A stretch of 64,000 nucleotides of DNA. Source: Acinetobacter bouvetii DSM 14964 = CIP 107468 (GTDB lineage: Bacteria > Pseudomonadota > Gammaproteobacteria > Pseudomonadales > Moraxellaceae). Location of the stretch: NCBI RefSeq assembly GCF_000368865.1, contig NZ_KB849730.1, positions 236,846 through 300,845 on the forward strand, read 5' to 3'. Shown here one piece after another: positions 1 to 9,069 of this stretch. The notes beneath the pieces were generated by a model. That model was not told the origin of the DNA. It ran no database searches and saw nothing but the letters and a program-made list of their open reading frames with translations. The position numbers and the translations under genes were made by a program. Positions within the stretch are counted from its first letter, which is position 1. Every line of letters begins with the position of its first letter.

Positions 1-300
1 GACCTCTTAGACAATACTGAACGGCAGATTTGGCTGGGTCGGCTGCTGGGTTATCCGCAGCTGCAGTATATGCATTTGCCTTTAGCGATGAATGATCAGG
101 GGCAGAAACTGTCTAAGCAGAATATGGCGCAGGCGCTGGATTTAACACAGGCGCCGAAGCTTTTACAGCAGGCCTTACGCGCTTTGCGCCAGCCGGAAGT
201 CGAGTTAAACAGCCCAGCTCAAATGCTTCAGCAGGCTGTCGCGCAGTGGAATACAGACTTGATCCCGCACAGCACAGAACTGCGCGGCATCTATTTGTAA
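1..300 (+). CDS. gluQ: Glutamyl-Q tRNA(Asp) synthetase, C-terminal part (5' truncated by window edge)
   Basis: The frame is open from base 1 and ends with TAA at 298-300, giving about 99 C-terminal residues. The lysine-rich KLSKQN motif (about residues 37-42 of the fragment) matches the KMSKS-type ATP-binding loop of class I glutamyl-tRNA synthetase paralogues, and the short tail after it, lacking an anticodon-binding domain, fits GluQRS rather than GltX. The family glutamylates queuosine in the wobble position of tRNA-Asp in the cytoplasm. The gene converges on ftsW. The N-terminal part lies outside the window, so completeness cannot be judged. Confidence 0.85.
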   Translation, partial: DLLDNTERQIWLGRLLGYPQLQYMHLPLAMNDQGQKLSKQNMAQALDLTQAPKLLQQALRALRQPEVELNSPAQMLQQAVAQWNTDLIPHSTELRGIYL

Positions 301-399
301 AGGCAGCCAGCAATACCCCCTGACAGCCGTGCAAAAGATCCGCTGATATCTCTGCTTCCAGACTGCTGTTCAATCAACCCGTCTGCTCAATAAAAAAAA

Positions 400-425
400 C
401 CGGACACCGCCTTTACGCTGTCCGG
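400..425 (-). terminator. Rho-independent terminator of murD-ftsW
   Basis: A 7-bp GC-rich stem (CCGGACA at 400-406, TGTCCGG at 419-425) with a 12-base loop. Read on the minus strand it is followed by a run of T (the A run at 392-399), as expected just after ftsW. Confidence 0.75.
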
Positions 426-448
426 CCAGAATCTTGCCCATCAATCAT

Positions 449-1645
449 TTAAAAGCTGGATTCTTCTTTGCTTGGGTTGGTCTGGCAAGTGGTGGCTTCA
501 ATTTTGAGAATCAGGCTGATCATCACCGCGCACATAATCAAAGATGAGCCGCCATAACTGATAAAGGGCAATGTTAAGCCTTTGGTTGGCAGCATGCCCA
601 TGTTCATGCCGGCATTCACTAAAATCTGCAGCAGAAAAATAATACTGATGCCATACGCCAAATAGCCTGCGCGCAGGTACTGGTTTTTCAGCGCGCGGTG
701 GCCGATTTTAATGCAGCACACCACCATGGTGAATGACAGCACCAGAACCGTCGTAATGCCAAAAAAGCCGAATTCCTCACCTAAAATAGCCAGCATGAAG
801 TCGGTATGCGCTTCCGGCAGATAGGACATTTTTTGAATGCTATGGCCAAGCCCCACGCCAAACCACTCACCGCGGCCAAACGCCATTAAGGCATTCGACA
901 GCTGGTAACCGGTCCCTAACGGATCTGCCCAAGGGTTAGTGAACGACAGCGCGCGCTGCAGGCGGTAAGGCTCGAACACAATCGCAATCACCAAGCCGGC
1001 AATAATAAACGCCATGAAAGCGATAAACTGAATTGCCGGTGCGCCTGCAAGGAAAAACACCCCGAGGATCATTAAGACAATGACAGCGGTCGCGCCTAAG
1101 TCTGGCTCCGCCAGAATCAAGCCCACGGTAATAATCATCACCACGCCCAGCCGCACAAGGCCAGAAACACTGGTCCGCACTTCTTCGGCCCTGCGCACGA
1201 CATAATCTGCAGTAAAAATCGCCATCATGACTTTAGCGACTTCAGAGGCCTGCAGGGTAAAACCGGCTATCCGAATCCAGCGCGTTGAACCATTGACCTC
1301 GGTTCCCGCCACCAGCACCACCGCCAGCAGCAGAATCGTCAGCAGCCACAGCGGGAAGGTATTGTTGAACCAGACATTCATCGGCACTTTATAGGCCAAG
1401 AATGCCGCAACACCGGCCACAAGAATTGAAATCCCGTGCCGTGTAATATAGTGAAATGCATTTTCATGCAGACGGTCTGCATACGGCATTGATGCCGAAG
1501 CCACCATAATGGAGCCTAAACACAACAGCGCCAGCACGCAAAAAATCAGCACATTGCGCATGTTGACTTCGGCAGGCAGCCGAGGCGCCCACCGGTCATA
1601 GGCTTCATTTATCTTACTGATGGTCGTCTGAGCTAACCCAGCCAT
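449..1645 (-). CDS. ftsW: Septal peptidoglycan glycosyltransferase FtsW
   Basis: A 398-residue polytopic inner-membrane SEDS protein. FtsW polymerises lipid II glycan strands at the division septum together with FtsI. After a cytoplasmic N-terminus of about 30 residues there are around ten hydrophobic segments. The conserved acidic residue of the SEDS family lies in AEPDLGAT, and the C-terminal signature PFISYGGSSL is present. Length and motifs favour FtsW over RodA, and murD immediately upstream (21 bases apart) supports that. The ATG start places murD and ftsW in one minus-strand transcript ending at the hairpin near 400-425. In many gammaproteobacteria these two genes lie inside the large dcw cluster; here they stand apart from it within the window. 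Confidence 0.93.
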   Translation of the reverse strand: MAGLAQTTISKINEAYDRWAPRLPAEVNMRNVLIFCVLALLCLGSIMVASASMPYADRLHENAFHYITRHGISILVAGVAAFLAYKVPMNVWFNNTFPLWLLTILLLAVVLVAGTEVNGSTRWIRIAGFTLQASEVAKVMMAIFTADYVVRRAEEVRTSVSGLVRLGVVMIITVGLILAEPDLGATAVIVLMILGVFFLAGAPAIQFIAFMAFIIAGLVIAIVFEPYRLQRALSFTNPWADPLGTGYQLSNALMAFGRGEWFGVGLGHSIQKMSYLPEAHTDFMLAILGEEFGFFGITTVLVLSFTMVVCCIKIGHRALKNQYLRAGYLAYGISIIFLLQILVNAGMNMGMLPTKGLTLPFISYGGSSLIMCAVMISLILKIEATTCQTNPSKEESSF

Positions 1646-1666
1646 ACAACGTTCCTTATCATTCTT

Positions 1667-3025
<1,359 letters not shown>

Positions 3026-3125
3026 TTATGGTTTGTTTTTAAAACTGACAAAATGTTAGCACTTTGCTGTTTTGAATGCTTTTTCAGTTTTGACTTTCTG
3101 GCGGTTTTTTTGTGTCAGCGCGTAA

Positions 3126-3153
3126 AAAAACCGTCATAAAAATGACGGTTTTT
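3126..3153 (-). terminator. Terminator downstream of the feo operon
   Basis: A perfect 12-bp stem (3126-3137 and 3142-3153) with loop AAAA, core CCGTCAT/ATGACGG, flanked by A and T runs on both sides. It lies between the small third feo gene and murD, both on the minus strand, so it should end the feo transcript before murD. It could work in either direction. Confidence 0.8.
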
Positions 3154-3188
3154 CTATTTTGCTAAAAAGCGCTTTCAGCAATCTGAAC

Positions 3189-3440
3189 TTATTTCCATTT
3201 TACAGCCTGCACTTCCGGTTTTTTTTCAGCAGGCGTGTCCGATGCAGAGCATCCACAGCTGCCGCCGCAGCCTGCAACCATGGCAGGCTTTAAGCGTTTC
3301 GCCACAGCCGTCCAGCCCTGCTTTTGAGCCACATTCGATAAAGACAGAAAGAACGCGTACGCTGTTTTCGGAAAAACTTTCTTAAACACCACGACAGCAC
3401 TCCAAATCACCAATGCAGCCACGATTAGAACTTCAATCAT
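3189..3440 (-). CDS. Small membrane protein with Cys-rich motif, third gene of the feo operon (DUF6587-like)
   Basis: An 83-residue protein following feoB after a 30-base gap on the same strand. One hydrophobic N-terminal segment (about residues 3-20) is followed by a basic amphipathic stretch and a cysteine cluster CGGSCGCS near residues 58-65, then a charged tail. It resembles the short FeoB-associated Cys-containing proteins often found at the end of feo operons, which I recall under the name DUF6587. It is not a winged-helix FeoC. Position suggests a part in Fe(II) transport, perhaps metal handling at the membrane; that is inference. The start is preceded by a good ribosome binding site (GAGGAGAC on the minus strand). 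Confidence 0.75.
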   Translation of the reverse strand: MIEVLIVAALVIWSAVVVFKKVFPKTAYAFFLSLSNVAQKQGWTAVAKRLKPAMVAGCGGSCGCSASDTPAEKKPEVQAVKWK

Positions 3441-3470
3441 TTTAGTCTCCTCTCACGTCGCCTCGAAAAC

Positions 3471-5324
3471 CTAGCCGAAGTAATGTGATGCAATTTGATA
3501 GGTTAGAAAGGCCATGAAGTAAGCCAAACCAAACAGATAAACCGTCATAAAGCCGACCGTTTTCCATGAACCTGTTTCACGCTTAACGGTGGCCAATGTT
3601 GCCAAGCAATGCGGCGCATAAACAAACCACACCAGCAAAGACAGGCCTGTCGCCAATGACCAGCCTAAATCTCCGCTGCTGATCAATGTCGATAAGCCCT
3701 GGGCCACAGCATCATCATCCGCCGCGGATAAGGCATATACGGTGCCCAATGCCGCCACCACCACTTCACGGGCAGCCATCGCAGGGATCAAGGCGATACA
3801 GATCTGCCAGTTAAAGCCAATCGGCGCAAAAATCGGCTGCATTAAATGACCCAGCATGCCGGCAAAAGAATAATCAATCGCTGGCAATGCCGCATTTTCT
3901 GGCGCCTGCGGGAAAGTGCACAGGAACCACAGCAGAATTGACAGCGCAAAGATAATGCCGCCAACGCGCTTCATAAAGATCTTGGCGCGGTCCAGCAGGC
4001 CGATCCAGATGCTTTTAATATCAGGAAAGCGGTAGCTTGGCAGCTCCATCAGCAGCGCATGCTGAGACTTATCTTTTTGGAAAAATTTCAGTATGGTCGC
4101 TACGATTAAAGCGCTGACTATGCCCGCCATGTATAAGGCAAACAGCACAAGACCTTGTAAATTAAACACGCCCCACACCATTTTTGCAGGAATAAACGCT
4201 GAAATCAGCAGCGCATAGACAGGCAAACGCGCAGAACAGGTCATTAATGGCGCAACCAAAATGGTCACCAGACGATCACGCGGATCACTGATGCTGCGGG
4301 TCGCCATCACACCTGGCACAGCGCAGGCAAAACTGGACAGCAATGGAATAAACGCACGCCCGCTCAATCCGGCTTTGAACATCAGCTTATCCAGCAGGAA
4401 AGCCGCGCGCGGCAAATAGCCCGATTCTTCCAGTACCAAAATAAAAAAGAACAAAATCAAAATCTGCGGCAGGAACACCACGACACCGCCCGCCCCGGCA
4501 ATAATTCCATCCACCACCAAACTGTTCAGCAGCGGATGCGAAATATGCTGTCCGATAAATTCACCCAGCCAGCCGAAGAAGGTTTCAATGCCGTCCATAA
4601 ATGGCGCAGCCCAAGCAAAGACCGCCTGGAAGATAATAAACATCATGACCGCCAGGCTGACTAAGCCCAGCACAGGATGCAGGAATATTTTATCTAGAAA
4701 GTCGGAACGCTTATCTTCATGGTCTACAAAATGAACGACATCGTTCAGAATCGTATCAATCTTTTGATGAGTGTCACCCGTCAGGCCGCTGAGTTCGGTA
4801 TGCGGCGCAGCAAACTTCTCCTGATCAAGCGCACTCATCAGGCTTTCAATGCCTGCATTGCGCACAGCAACCGTTTCCACGACGGGAATGCCTAAACGCT
4901 CTGACAGCTTTTGCGTGTTGACCTGCATGCCCCGGCGGCGCGCCTCGTCCATCATGTTCAACACCAGCAGCATTGGACGCCCCAGCGCAATCATCTCCAT
5001 CACCAAGCCCAGATGCAGTTTGAGGTTTGTGGCATCCACCACGCACAGGAAAGCATCCTGATGGCCTTCCTCAGCAATTTTGCCTTGCACCACATCGCGG
5101 GTGATCTCCTCATCCGGACTGGTCGCGTTGAGGCTGTATGTCCCCGGCAAATCCAGCACACGCACAGGCTTGCCTGACGGCAGTACAAATTGGCCGACTT
5201 TACGTTCAACCGTTACCCCTGCATAGTTGGCAACTTTTTGCCGGGTCCCTGTTAAATGGTTGAATAATGATGTTTTACCGCAGTTAGGGTTACCAACAAG
5301 GGCAATACGCAGCGCATCACTCAT
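3471..5324 (-). CDS. feoB: Ferrous iron transporter FeoB
   Basis: A 617-residue inner-membrane Fe(II) transporter. The cytoplasmic N-terminal G domain has G1 GNPNCGKTS (residues 11-19), G3 DLPGTYSL and the G4-type NMMDEA. After a linker helical domain come two Gate-type repeats, with the family cysteine motifs PLMTCSARLPVY and the CAVPGV region inside hydrophobic segments. It is shorter than E. coli FeoB (773 residues), mostly through a compact C-terminus; I recall similar lengths for other Acinetobacter FeoB proteins. The start overlaps the end of feoA by 4 bases, which indicates translational coupling. Expression is expected to follow the Fur-covered promoter upstream of feoA. Confidence 0.95.
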   Translation of the reverse strand: MSDALRIALVGNPNCGKTSLFNHLTGTRQKVANYAGVTVERKVGQFVLPSGKPVRVLDLPGTYSLNATSPDEEITRDVVQGKIAEEGHQDAFLCVVDATNLKLHLGLVMEMIALGRPMLLVLNMMDEARRRGMQVNTQKLSERLGIPVVETVAVRNAGIESLMSALDQEKFAAPHTELSGLTGDTHQKIDTILNDVVHFVDHEDKRSDFLDKIFLHPVLGLVSLAVMMFIIFQAVFAWAAPFMDGIETFFGWLGEFIGQHISHPLLNSLVVDGIIAGAGGVVVFLPQILILFFFILVLEESGYLPRAAFLLDKLMFKAGLSGRAFIPLLSSFACAVPGVMATRSISDPRDRLVTILVAPLMTCSARLPVYALLISAFIPAKMVWGVFNLQGLVLFALYMAGIVSALIVATILKFFQKDKSQHALLMELPSYRFPDIKSIWIGLLDRAKIFMKRVGGIIFALSILLWFLCTFPQAPENAALPAIDYSFAGMLGHLMQPIFAPIGFNWQICIALIPAMAAREVVVAALGTVYALSAADDDAVAQGLSTLISSGDLGWSLATGLSLLVWFVYAPHCLATLATVKRETGSWKTVGFMTVYLFGLAYFMAFLTYQIASHYFG

Positions 5325-5575
5325 GCAGGCGCTCCTTCAATTTCAATTTTCTGCGCTTCCGCTTTACGCAATGCGAACCGGGTAAAGCCAATCTGAATTA
5401 AAATCGGGTCCCCGCCAAAAATTCCTTTAGTAATGACTTGCACTTTTGTACCTGGAATAAAGCCTAATGTTTCCAAACGGCCCGCCACCAGATCAGCTTG
5501 GGAGCGCTCATCTTCAATACGGTGAACCTTTTGAATGATGGCAGATTGTTTGACTTTCAAATCAGATAAACGCAC
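5321..5575 (-). CDS. feoA: Ferrous iron transport protein A
   Basis: An 84-residue SH3-like FeoA protein, the small cytoplasmic partner of FeoB. The pattern of a beta-barrel with LETLGFIPGTKVQVI and the late ALRKAEAQKIEI strand fits the FeoA family. The frame starts with GTG at 5573-5575; an out-of-frame ATG lies four bases upstream. An AGGA ribosome binding site sits 8 bases before the GTG. It is the first gene of feoA-feoB-small gene and overlaps feoB by 4 bases. Confidence 0.92.
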   Translation of the reverse strand: MRLSDLKVKQSAIIQKVHRIEDERSQADLVAGRLETLGFIPGTKVQVITKGIFGGDPILIQIGFTRFALRKAEAQKIEIEGAPA

Positions 5576-5601
5576 GCATCTAATCCTAAAAAATTTTGAA
5601 T

Positions 5602-5631
5602 ATTATACAAGCAAATGAGAATAATTACCAA
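5602..5631 (-). promoter_or_regulatory. Sigma-70-type promoter of feoA
   Basis: On the minus strand a TTGGTA (-35, plus positions 5626-5631) and a perfect TATAAT (-10, plus positions 5602-5607) are 18 bases apart, about 26 bases upstream of the feoA GTG. The Fur-box-like palindrome lies between and over these elements, so repression by Fe-Fur would block polymerase binding. Confidence 0.7.
5616..5630. promoter_or_regulatory. Fur box (7-1-7 palindrome) controlling feo
   Basis: The 15 bases TGAGAATAATTACCA match the 7-1-7 Fur consensus TGATAATNATTATCA at 12 of the 14 defined positions. The site overlaps the -35/-10 spacer of the feoA promoter. In addition, a 10-bp sequence starting inside it, AAATGAGAAT (5613-5622), recurs as an exact inverted copy at 5648-5657, which may form part of a wider Fur-binding region toward xerD. 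Confidence 0.75.
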
Positions 5632-5747
5632 ATCAGATTTGATTTCAATTCTCATTTCCAAACAGCGCATCGACAGGAAAAGCAAATTGCATTACATTGC
5701 AGAAAGCCCGCCAGTTGAGGGCGTAGCGCCGATAAGTTGAAAATAGC

Positions 5748-6665
5748 ATGTTAAATAAAAAACCGCGCGTCCCTGCGCCCGTTACAATTCCTGAACAGTT
5801 AGGGTTCTTGCAGGGTTTCCGGGATTTCCTGATCGCTCAGACCGTCAGCCCGCATACACGCAATGCCTACCTCTCTGATTTAATTCAATGCAGCGAATGC
5901 TGTCAGGCCGCTATGCCGCAGTGGAGCAGCGATGATATTGCCGATGTGCTGCTAAACCTCACTAAGCAAGGCAAGAGCCCGCGTTCCATTGCCCGCTCGC
6001 TGTCTGCCCTGCGCTCTTTTTTTAAATTCCTGCAGGAGCAGAAGCTGCGCGATGACAACCCTGTCAGCATGCACAAAACGCCAAAATTAGGACGGGCGCT
6101 GCCCAAAGATTTGTCTGAAGCCGATGTTGAAGCCCTGATTCAAGCGCCGGAAACTGCAACCGCCCTAGGCCTGCGTGACCGGGCCATGCTTGAAGTGCTG
6201 TACGCTTGCGGCTTGCGGGTGACCGAACTGCTGAATTTACGGCTTGACCTGATCAATTTAAAGCAAGGGTATTTGCGCATTGTCGGCAAAGGCAATAAAG
6301 AGCGCCTCGTGCCTTTAGGGCAAATCGCCTGCGAATGGGTGGAGAAATATCTGTCCGAAGCCCGGCCTGCATTGTATAAAACCTCAACCGATTATTTATT
6401 TCTAACCCAGCACGGCGGCATCATGAGCCGGCAGAATTTTTGGTATGCCATTAAGCGCTATGCGCTGCAGGCCAATATCCAGTCGGAACTCTCACCGCAT
6501 ACCTTAAGGCATGCGTTTGCCACTCATTTGCTGAATCACGGCGCAGACCTGCGTGTGGTGCAAATGCTGCTCGGCCACAGCGATTTGTCCACCACGCAAA
6601 TTTATACCCATGTCGCGCAGGTGCGCATGCAGCAGCTGCATGCGGCGCACCATCCTCGTGCATAA
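5748..6665 (+). CDS. xerD: Site-specific tyrosine recombinase XerD
   Basis: A 305-residue tyrosine recombinase. With XerC it resolves chromosome dimers at dif. The N-terminal SAM-like core-binding domain (about residues 15-100) is followed by the catalytic domain with all active-site residues in place: R157 (GLRVTELL), K181 (GKGNKER), H251 and R254 (SPHTLRHAF), H277 (LLGHSDLS) and Y286 (IYTHV). Sequence alone separates XerC and XerD poorly; I chose XerD because dsbC follows it, as in E. coli (xerD-dsbC). The ATG at 5748 lacks a strong ribosome binding site. Confidence 0.88.
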   Translation: MLNKKPRVPAPVTIPEQLGFLQGFRDFLIAQTVSPHTRNAYLSDLIQCSECCQAAMPQWSSDDIADVLLNLTKQGKSPRSIARSLSALRSFFKFLQEQKLRDDNPVSMHKTPKLGRALPKDLSEADVEALIQAPETATALGLRDRAMLEVLYACGLRVTELLNLRLDLINLKQGYLRIVGKGNKERLVPLGQIACEWVEKYLSEARPALYKTSTDYLFLTQHGGIMSRQNFWYAIKRYALQANIQSELSPHTLRHAFATHLLNHGADLRVVQMLLGHSDLSTTQIYTHVAQVRMQQLHAAHHPRA

Positions 6666-6762
6666 AACGCAGCGCGATAAGACGAAGAAATTTTATTGCT
6701 CTGCGTTTTTTTTGCTATGCTAATCCACCAGTTTTATAAAGCTAAAAGAAAAAGGGTTGTTT

Positions 6763-7575
6763 ATGTTATTTACCCGTTCAACATTTTTTATTGCATGCAC
6801 GCTTGCCGCAGGCATGGGGCTAAGCGCGTGTTCAAAATCCAATAATGAAGAAAAACAAGCGCCCTTGACCGCCAGCACCCCCGCAACAGGTGAAGCCTCT
6901 ACATTGACTGAACGCAATGCGCAGCAGCGCCTGATCAGCACGCTGCAGGACGGCCTGAAAAAAGCCAATATCAATGCCAAAATTACCGATGCGCAGCCGA
7001 CTGAAGTGCCCAACCTGTATTGGATCAGCTTCGAAGGCATGCCTTCTGTTTATGCGACAGCTGACGGTAAATATATTCTGCAGGGTGAAATTGTGCGCCT
7101 AGGCGGCAAAGAACTGCATAATGTCAGCCAGAATCTGCAGGCCGCTAATGCCAAAAAACTCTTTGATCAACTGAAAACTGAAGATTTAATTGTTTATCCA
7201 GCCAAAGGCAAAACCAAGCACGTGGTATATGTCTTTACTGATGCCAGCTGCCCGTATTGCCATAAACTGCATGAGCATATGGATGAAATCAACAGCAAAG
7301 GCATCGAAGTCCGCTATATCGCATGGCCGCGCGGCGAACAGTTCATTCCGGCAATGGAAAGCGTCTGGTGCAGCAAAGACCGCCAACTGGCGTTCAATCA
7401 AGCCATTTCTGGCGCGCAGCTGCCGCCAGCGGCCTGCAAAAATCCAGTGCGCGACATGTATCAAATGGGCCTGAATATTGGCGTAAACGGCACGCCTGCC
7501 ATCTACAGCACAGACGGTGTTTATTTGGGCGGCTACATGGAGCCGAATGAATTGGCTGAGCGTTTAAATAAATAA
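6763..7575 (+). CDS. dsbC: DsbC-family thiol:disulfide isomerase, predicted lipoprotein
   Basis: A 270-residue protein of the DsbC/DsbG family, which reshuffles wrong disulfides in secreted proteins. The N-terminal dimerisation domain (about residues 50-120) is followed by a thioredoxin fold with active site C163-P-Y-C166 and a cis-proline loop NGTPAIY. I start at ATG 6763, six bases after AAAAAGGG, rather than at the TTG two codons earlier. The signal peptide ends in the lipobox L20-S-A-C23, with serine at the next position, so the protein should be lipidated and sent to the outer membrane. E. coli DsbC is soluble and periplasmic, so this is a notable difference. It lies downstream of xerD as in E. 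coli, but hom rather than recJ follows. Confidence 0.88.
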   Translation: MLFTRSTFFIACTLAAGMGLSACSKSNNEEKQAPLTASTPATGEASTLTERNAQQRLISTLQDGLKKANINAKITDAQPTEVPNLYWISFEGMPSVYATADGKYILQGEIVRLGGKELHNVSQNLQAANAKKLFDQLKTEDLIVYPAKGKTKHVVYVFTDASCPYCHKLHEHMDEINSKGIEVRYIAWPRGEQFIPAMESVWCSKDRQLAFNQAISGAQLPPAACKNPVRDMYQMGLNIGVNGTPAIYSTDGVYLGGYMEPNELAERLNK

Positions 7576-7628
7576 ATTTTATTGATTAAATTACTGTTTT
7601 TTATAGATGGATAGAAAGTTGTGAATCT

Positions 7629-7664
7629 CCTAGAGTCATGGCATTTTTTTAGCTATGATCTAGG
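7629..7664 (+). promoter_or_regulatory. Imperfect hairpin in the hom leader
   Basis: CCTAGA at 7629-7634 pairs with TCTAGG at 7659-7664, and after one bulged G the arm TCATGGC (7636-7642) pairs with GCTATGA (7652-7658) with one G-U. The loop is T-rich. It ends 34 bases before the hom start codon. It is a possible leader structure; no leader peptide rich in Thr or Ile codons was recognised, so classical attenuation is not supported. Confidence 0.35.
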
Positions 7665-7698
7665 TTCGCTTAATGTTGATGAATATTTGGAGTGTGAC

Positions 7699-9003
7699 GT
7701 GAAACCAGTTCGTCTGGCAATCCTCGGTCTTGGTACTGTGGGTGGTGGTGCCCTTAAACTATTAAAAGAAAATGCTGCTGAGATTAAACGTCGCACCGGT
7801 CGTGAAATTGAAATTACCCATGTCGGCACACGCCGTCCGCGCCCAGATTTAGATCTGCCTGCATCAGTCAAGCAAAGCTCTGACTTGATGGACATCGTGC
7901 GTCAGCCGGATGTTGATGTGGTGGTTGAAGTCATGGGCGGCATTCATCCTGCCTATGAAGTCATTCAGGAAGCGATCAAGCACGGCAAGCAAGTCGTGAC
8001 TGCCAATAAAGCGCTTTTAGCCGAATACGGCAATGAATTGTTTAAGCTTGCGGATGATCATCACGTACAAATTGCGTATGAAGCCGCAGTTGCCGGCGGC
8101 ATTCCCATTATTAAAGTCATGCGCGAAGGCCTGGCTGCCAATAAAATTGACTGGCTGGCGGGCATCATCAACGGCACAGGCAACTTTATTTTGACTGAAA
8201 TGCGCGAAAAAGGCCGCGCATTTGCAGACGTGCTGAAAGAAGCGCAGGAACTGGGCTATGCAGAAGCAGACCCAACCTTTGACGTTGAAGGCATTGATGC
8301 TGCGCATAAGCTGACCCTGTTAGCCTCAATCGCATTCGGTATTCCGCTGCAGTTTGACAAAGTTTTCACTGAAGGCATCAGTAAAATTACAGCGCAGGAT
8401 GTGAAATATGCTGAAGACTTAGGTTTCCGCATCAAGCATTTAGGCATTGCGCGCCGCGCAGAAACAGGCATTGAGCTTCGCGTGCATCCAACACTGATTC
8501 CAGAAGATCAGCTGATTGCCAATGTCAACGGTGTGAAAAATGCAGTCTTGGTTCAAGCCAATGCCGTTGGCCCTACCCTTTACTACGGCGCAGGCGCAGG
8601 CGCAGGCCCAACAGCATCTGCAGTCGTTGCTGACGTTGTCGATATTGTCCGCGACATTTCATATACCGAAGACGGCGCAGGCACTATTCCGCAATTGGCA
8701 TTTGAAGCATTAACCGATTTGCCGATTCTGCCGCGCGAAGAAATGACCACAGGCTACTACATCCGCATTAATGCAGAAGATCAAACTGGCGTACTTGCCG
8801 ATGTGACGACTATTTTAAGCCGTGCCGGCATCAGCATTGACGCCATCATGCAGCAGCCGCGCTTAAAAGACCTTATCCCTATCGTGATTCTGACCGATCC
8901 AGTGAAAGAATCAAAAATGGATGAAGCCCTTCAGCAAATTCAAGCATTGCCTGTCATTCATGGCGAAATTGTGCGAATTCGTTTAGAATCGCTTGATAAT
9001 TAA
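7699..9003 (+). CDS. hom: Homoserine dehydrogenase
   Basis: A 434-residue cytoplasmic enzyme that reduces aspartate semialdehyde to homoserine, the branch point to threonine and methionine. It begins with the NAD(P)-binding motif GLGTVGGGAL (residues about 9-18), has the catalytic region with GIINGTGNFILTEM and GYAEADPTFDVEG, and ends in an ACT domain (YYIRINAEDQTGVLADVTTI) for feedback by amino acids. It is monofunctional, without an aspartokinase domain. A longer frame opens at GTG 7621, but the GTG at 7699 has a TTGGAG ribosome binding site and puts the Rossmann motif at the normal distance from the start. thrC follows after 66 bases and the two are probably co-transcribed. Confidence 0.94.
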   Translation: MKPVRLAILGLGTVGGGALKLLKENAAEIKRRTGREIEITHVGTRRPRPDLDLPASVKQSSDLMDIVRQPDVDVVVEVMGGIHPAYEVIQEAIKHGKQVVTANKALLAEYGNELFKLADDHHVQIAYEAAVAGGIPIIKVMREGLAANKIDWLAGIINGTGNFILTEMREKGRAFADVLKEAQELGYAEADPTFDVEGIDAAHKLTLLASIAFGIPLQFDKVFTEGISKITAQDVKYAEDLGFRIKHLGIARRAETGIELRVHPTLIPEDQLIANVNGVKNAVLVQANAVGPTLYYGAGAGAGPTASAVVADVVDIVRDISYTEDGAGTIPQLAFEALTDLPILPREEMTTGYYIRINAEDQTGVLADVTTILSRAGISIDAIMQQPRLKDLIPIVILTDPVKESKMDEALQQIQALPVIHGEIVRIRLESLDN

Positions 9004-9012
9004 TCACCGGGT

Positions 9013-9039
9013 CGAGGGGAATATTTTCAATTCCTCTCG
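9013..9039 (+). other. Intercistronic hairpin between hom and thrC
   Basis: CGAGGGGAAT (9013-9022) and ATTCCTCTCG (9030-9039) form a 10-bp stem with one G-U pair and a 7-base loop. No T run follows, so it is not a standard terminator. It may influence mRNA processing or the ratio of the two products. Confidence 0.45.
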
Positions 9040-9069
9040 CCAAGCTCTACACACAATTGGAACATCATC

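Noticed and set aside
113..373. 86-codon minus-strand frame over the gluQ end
   Set aside because: Antisense to gluQ, no family, ends in the noncoding gap.
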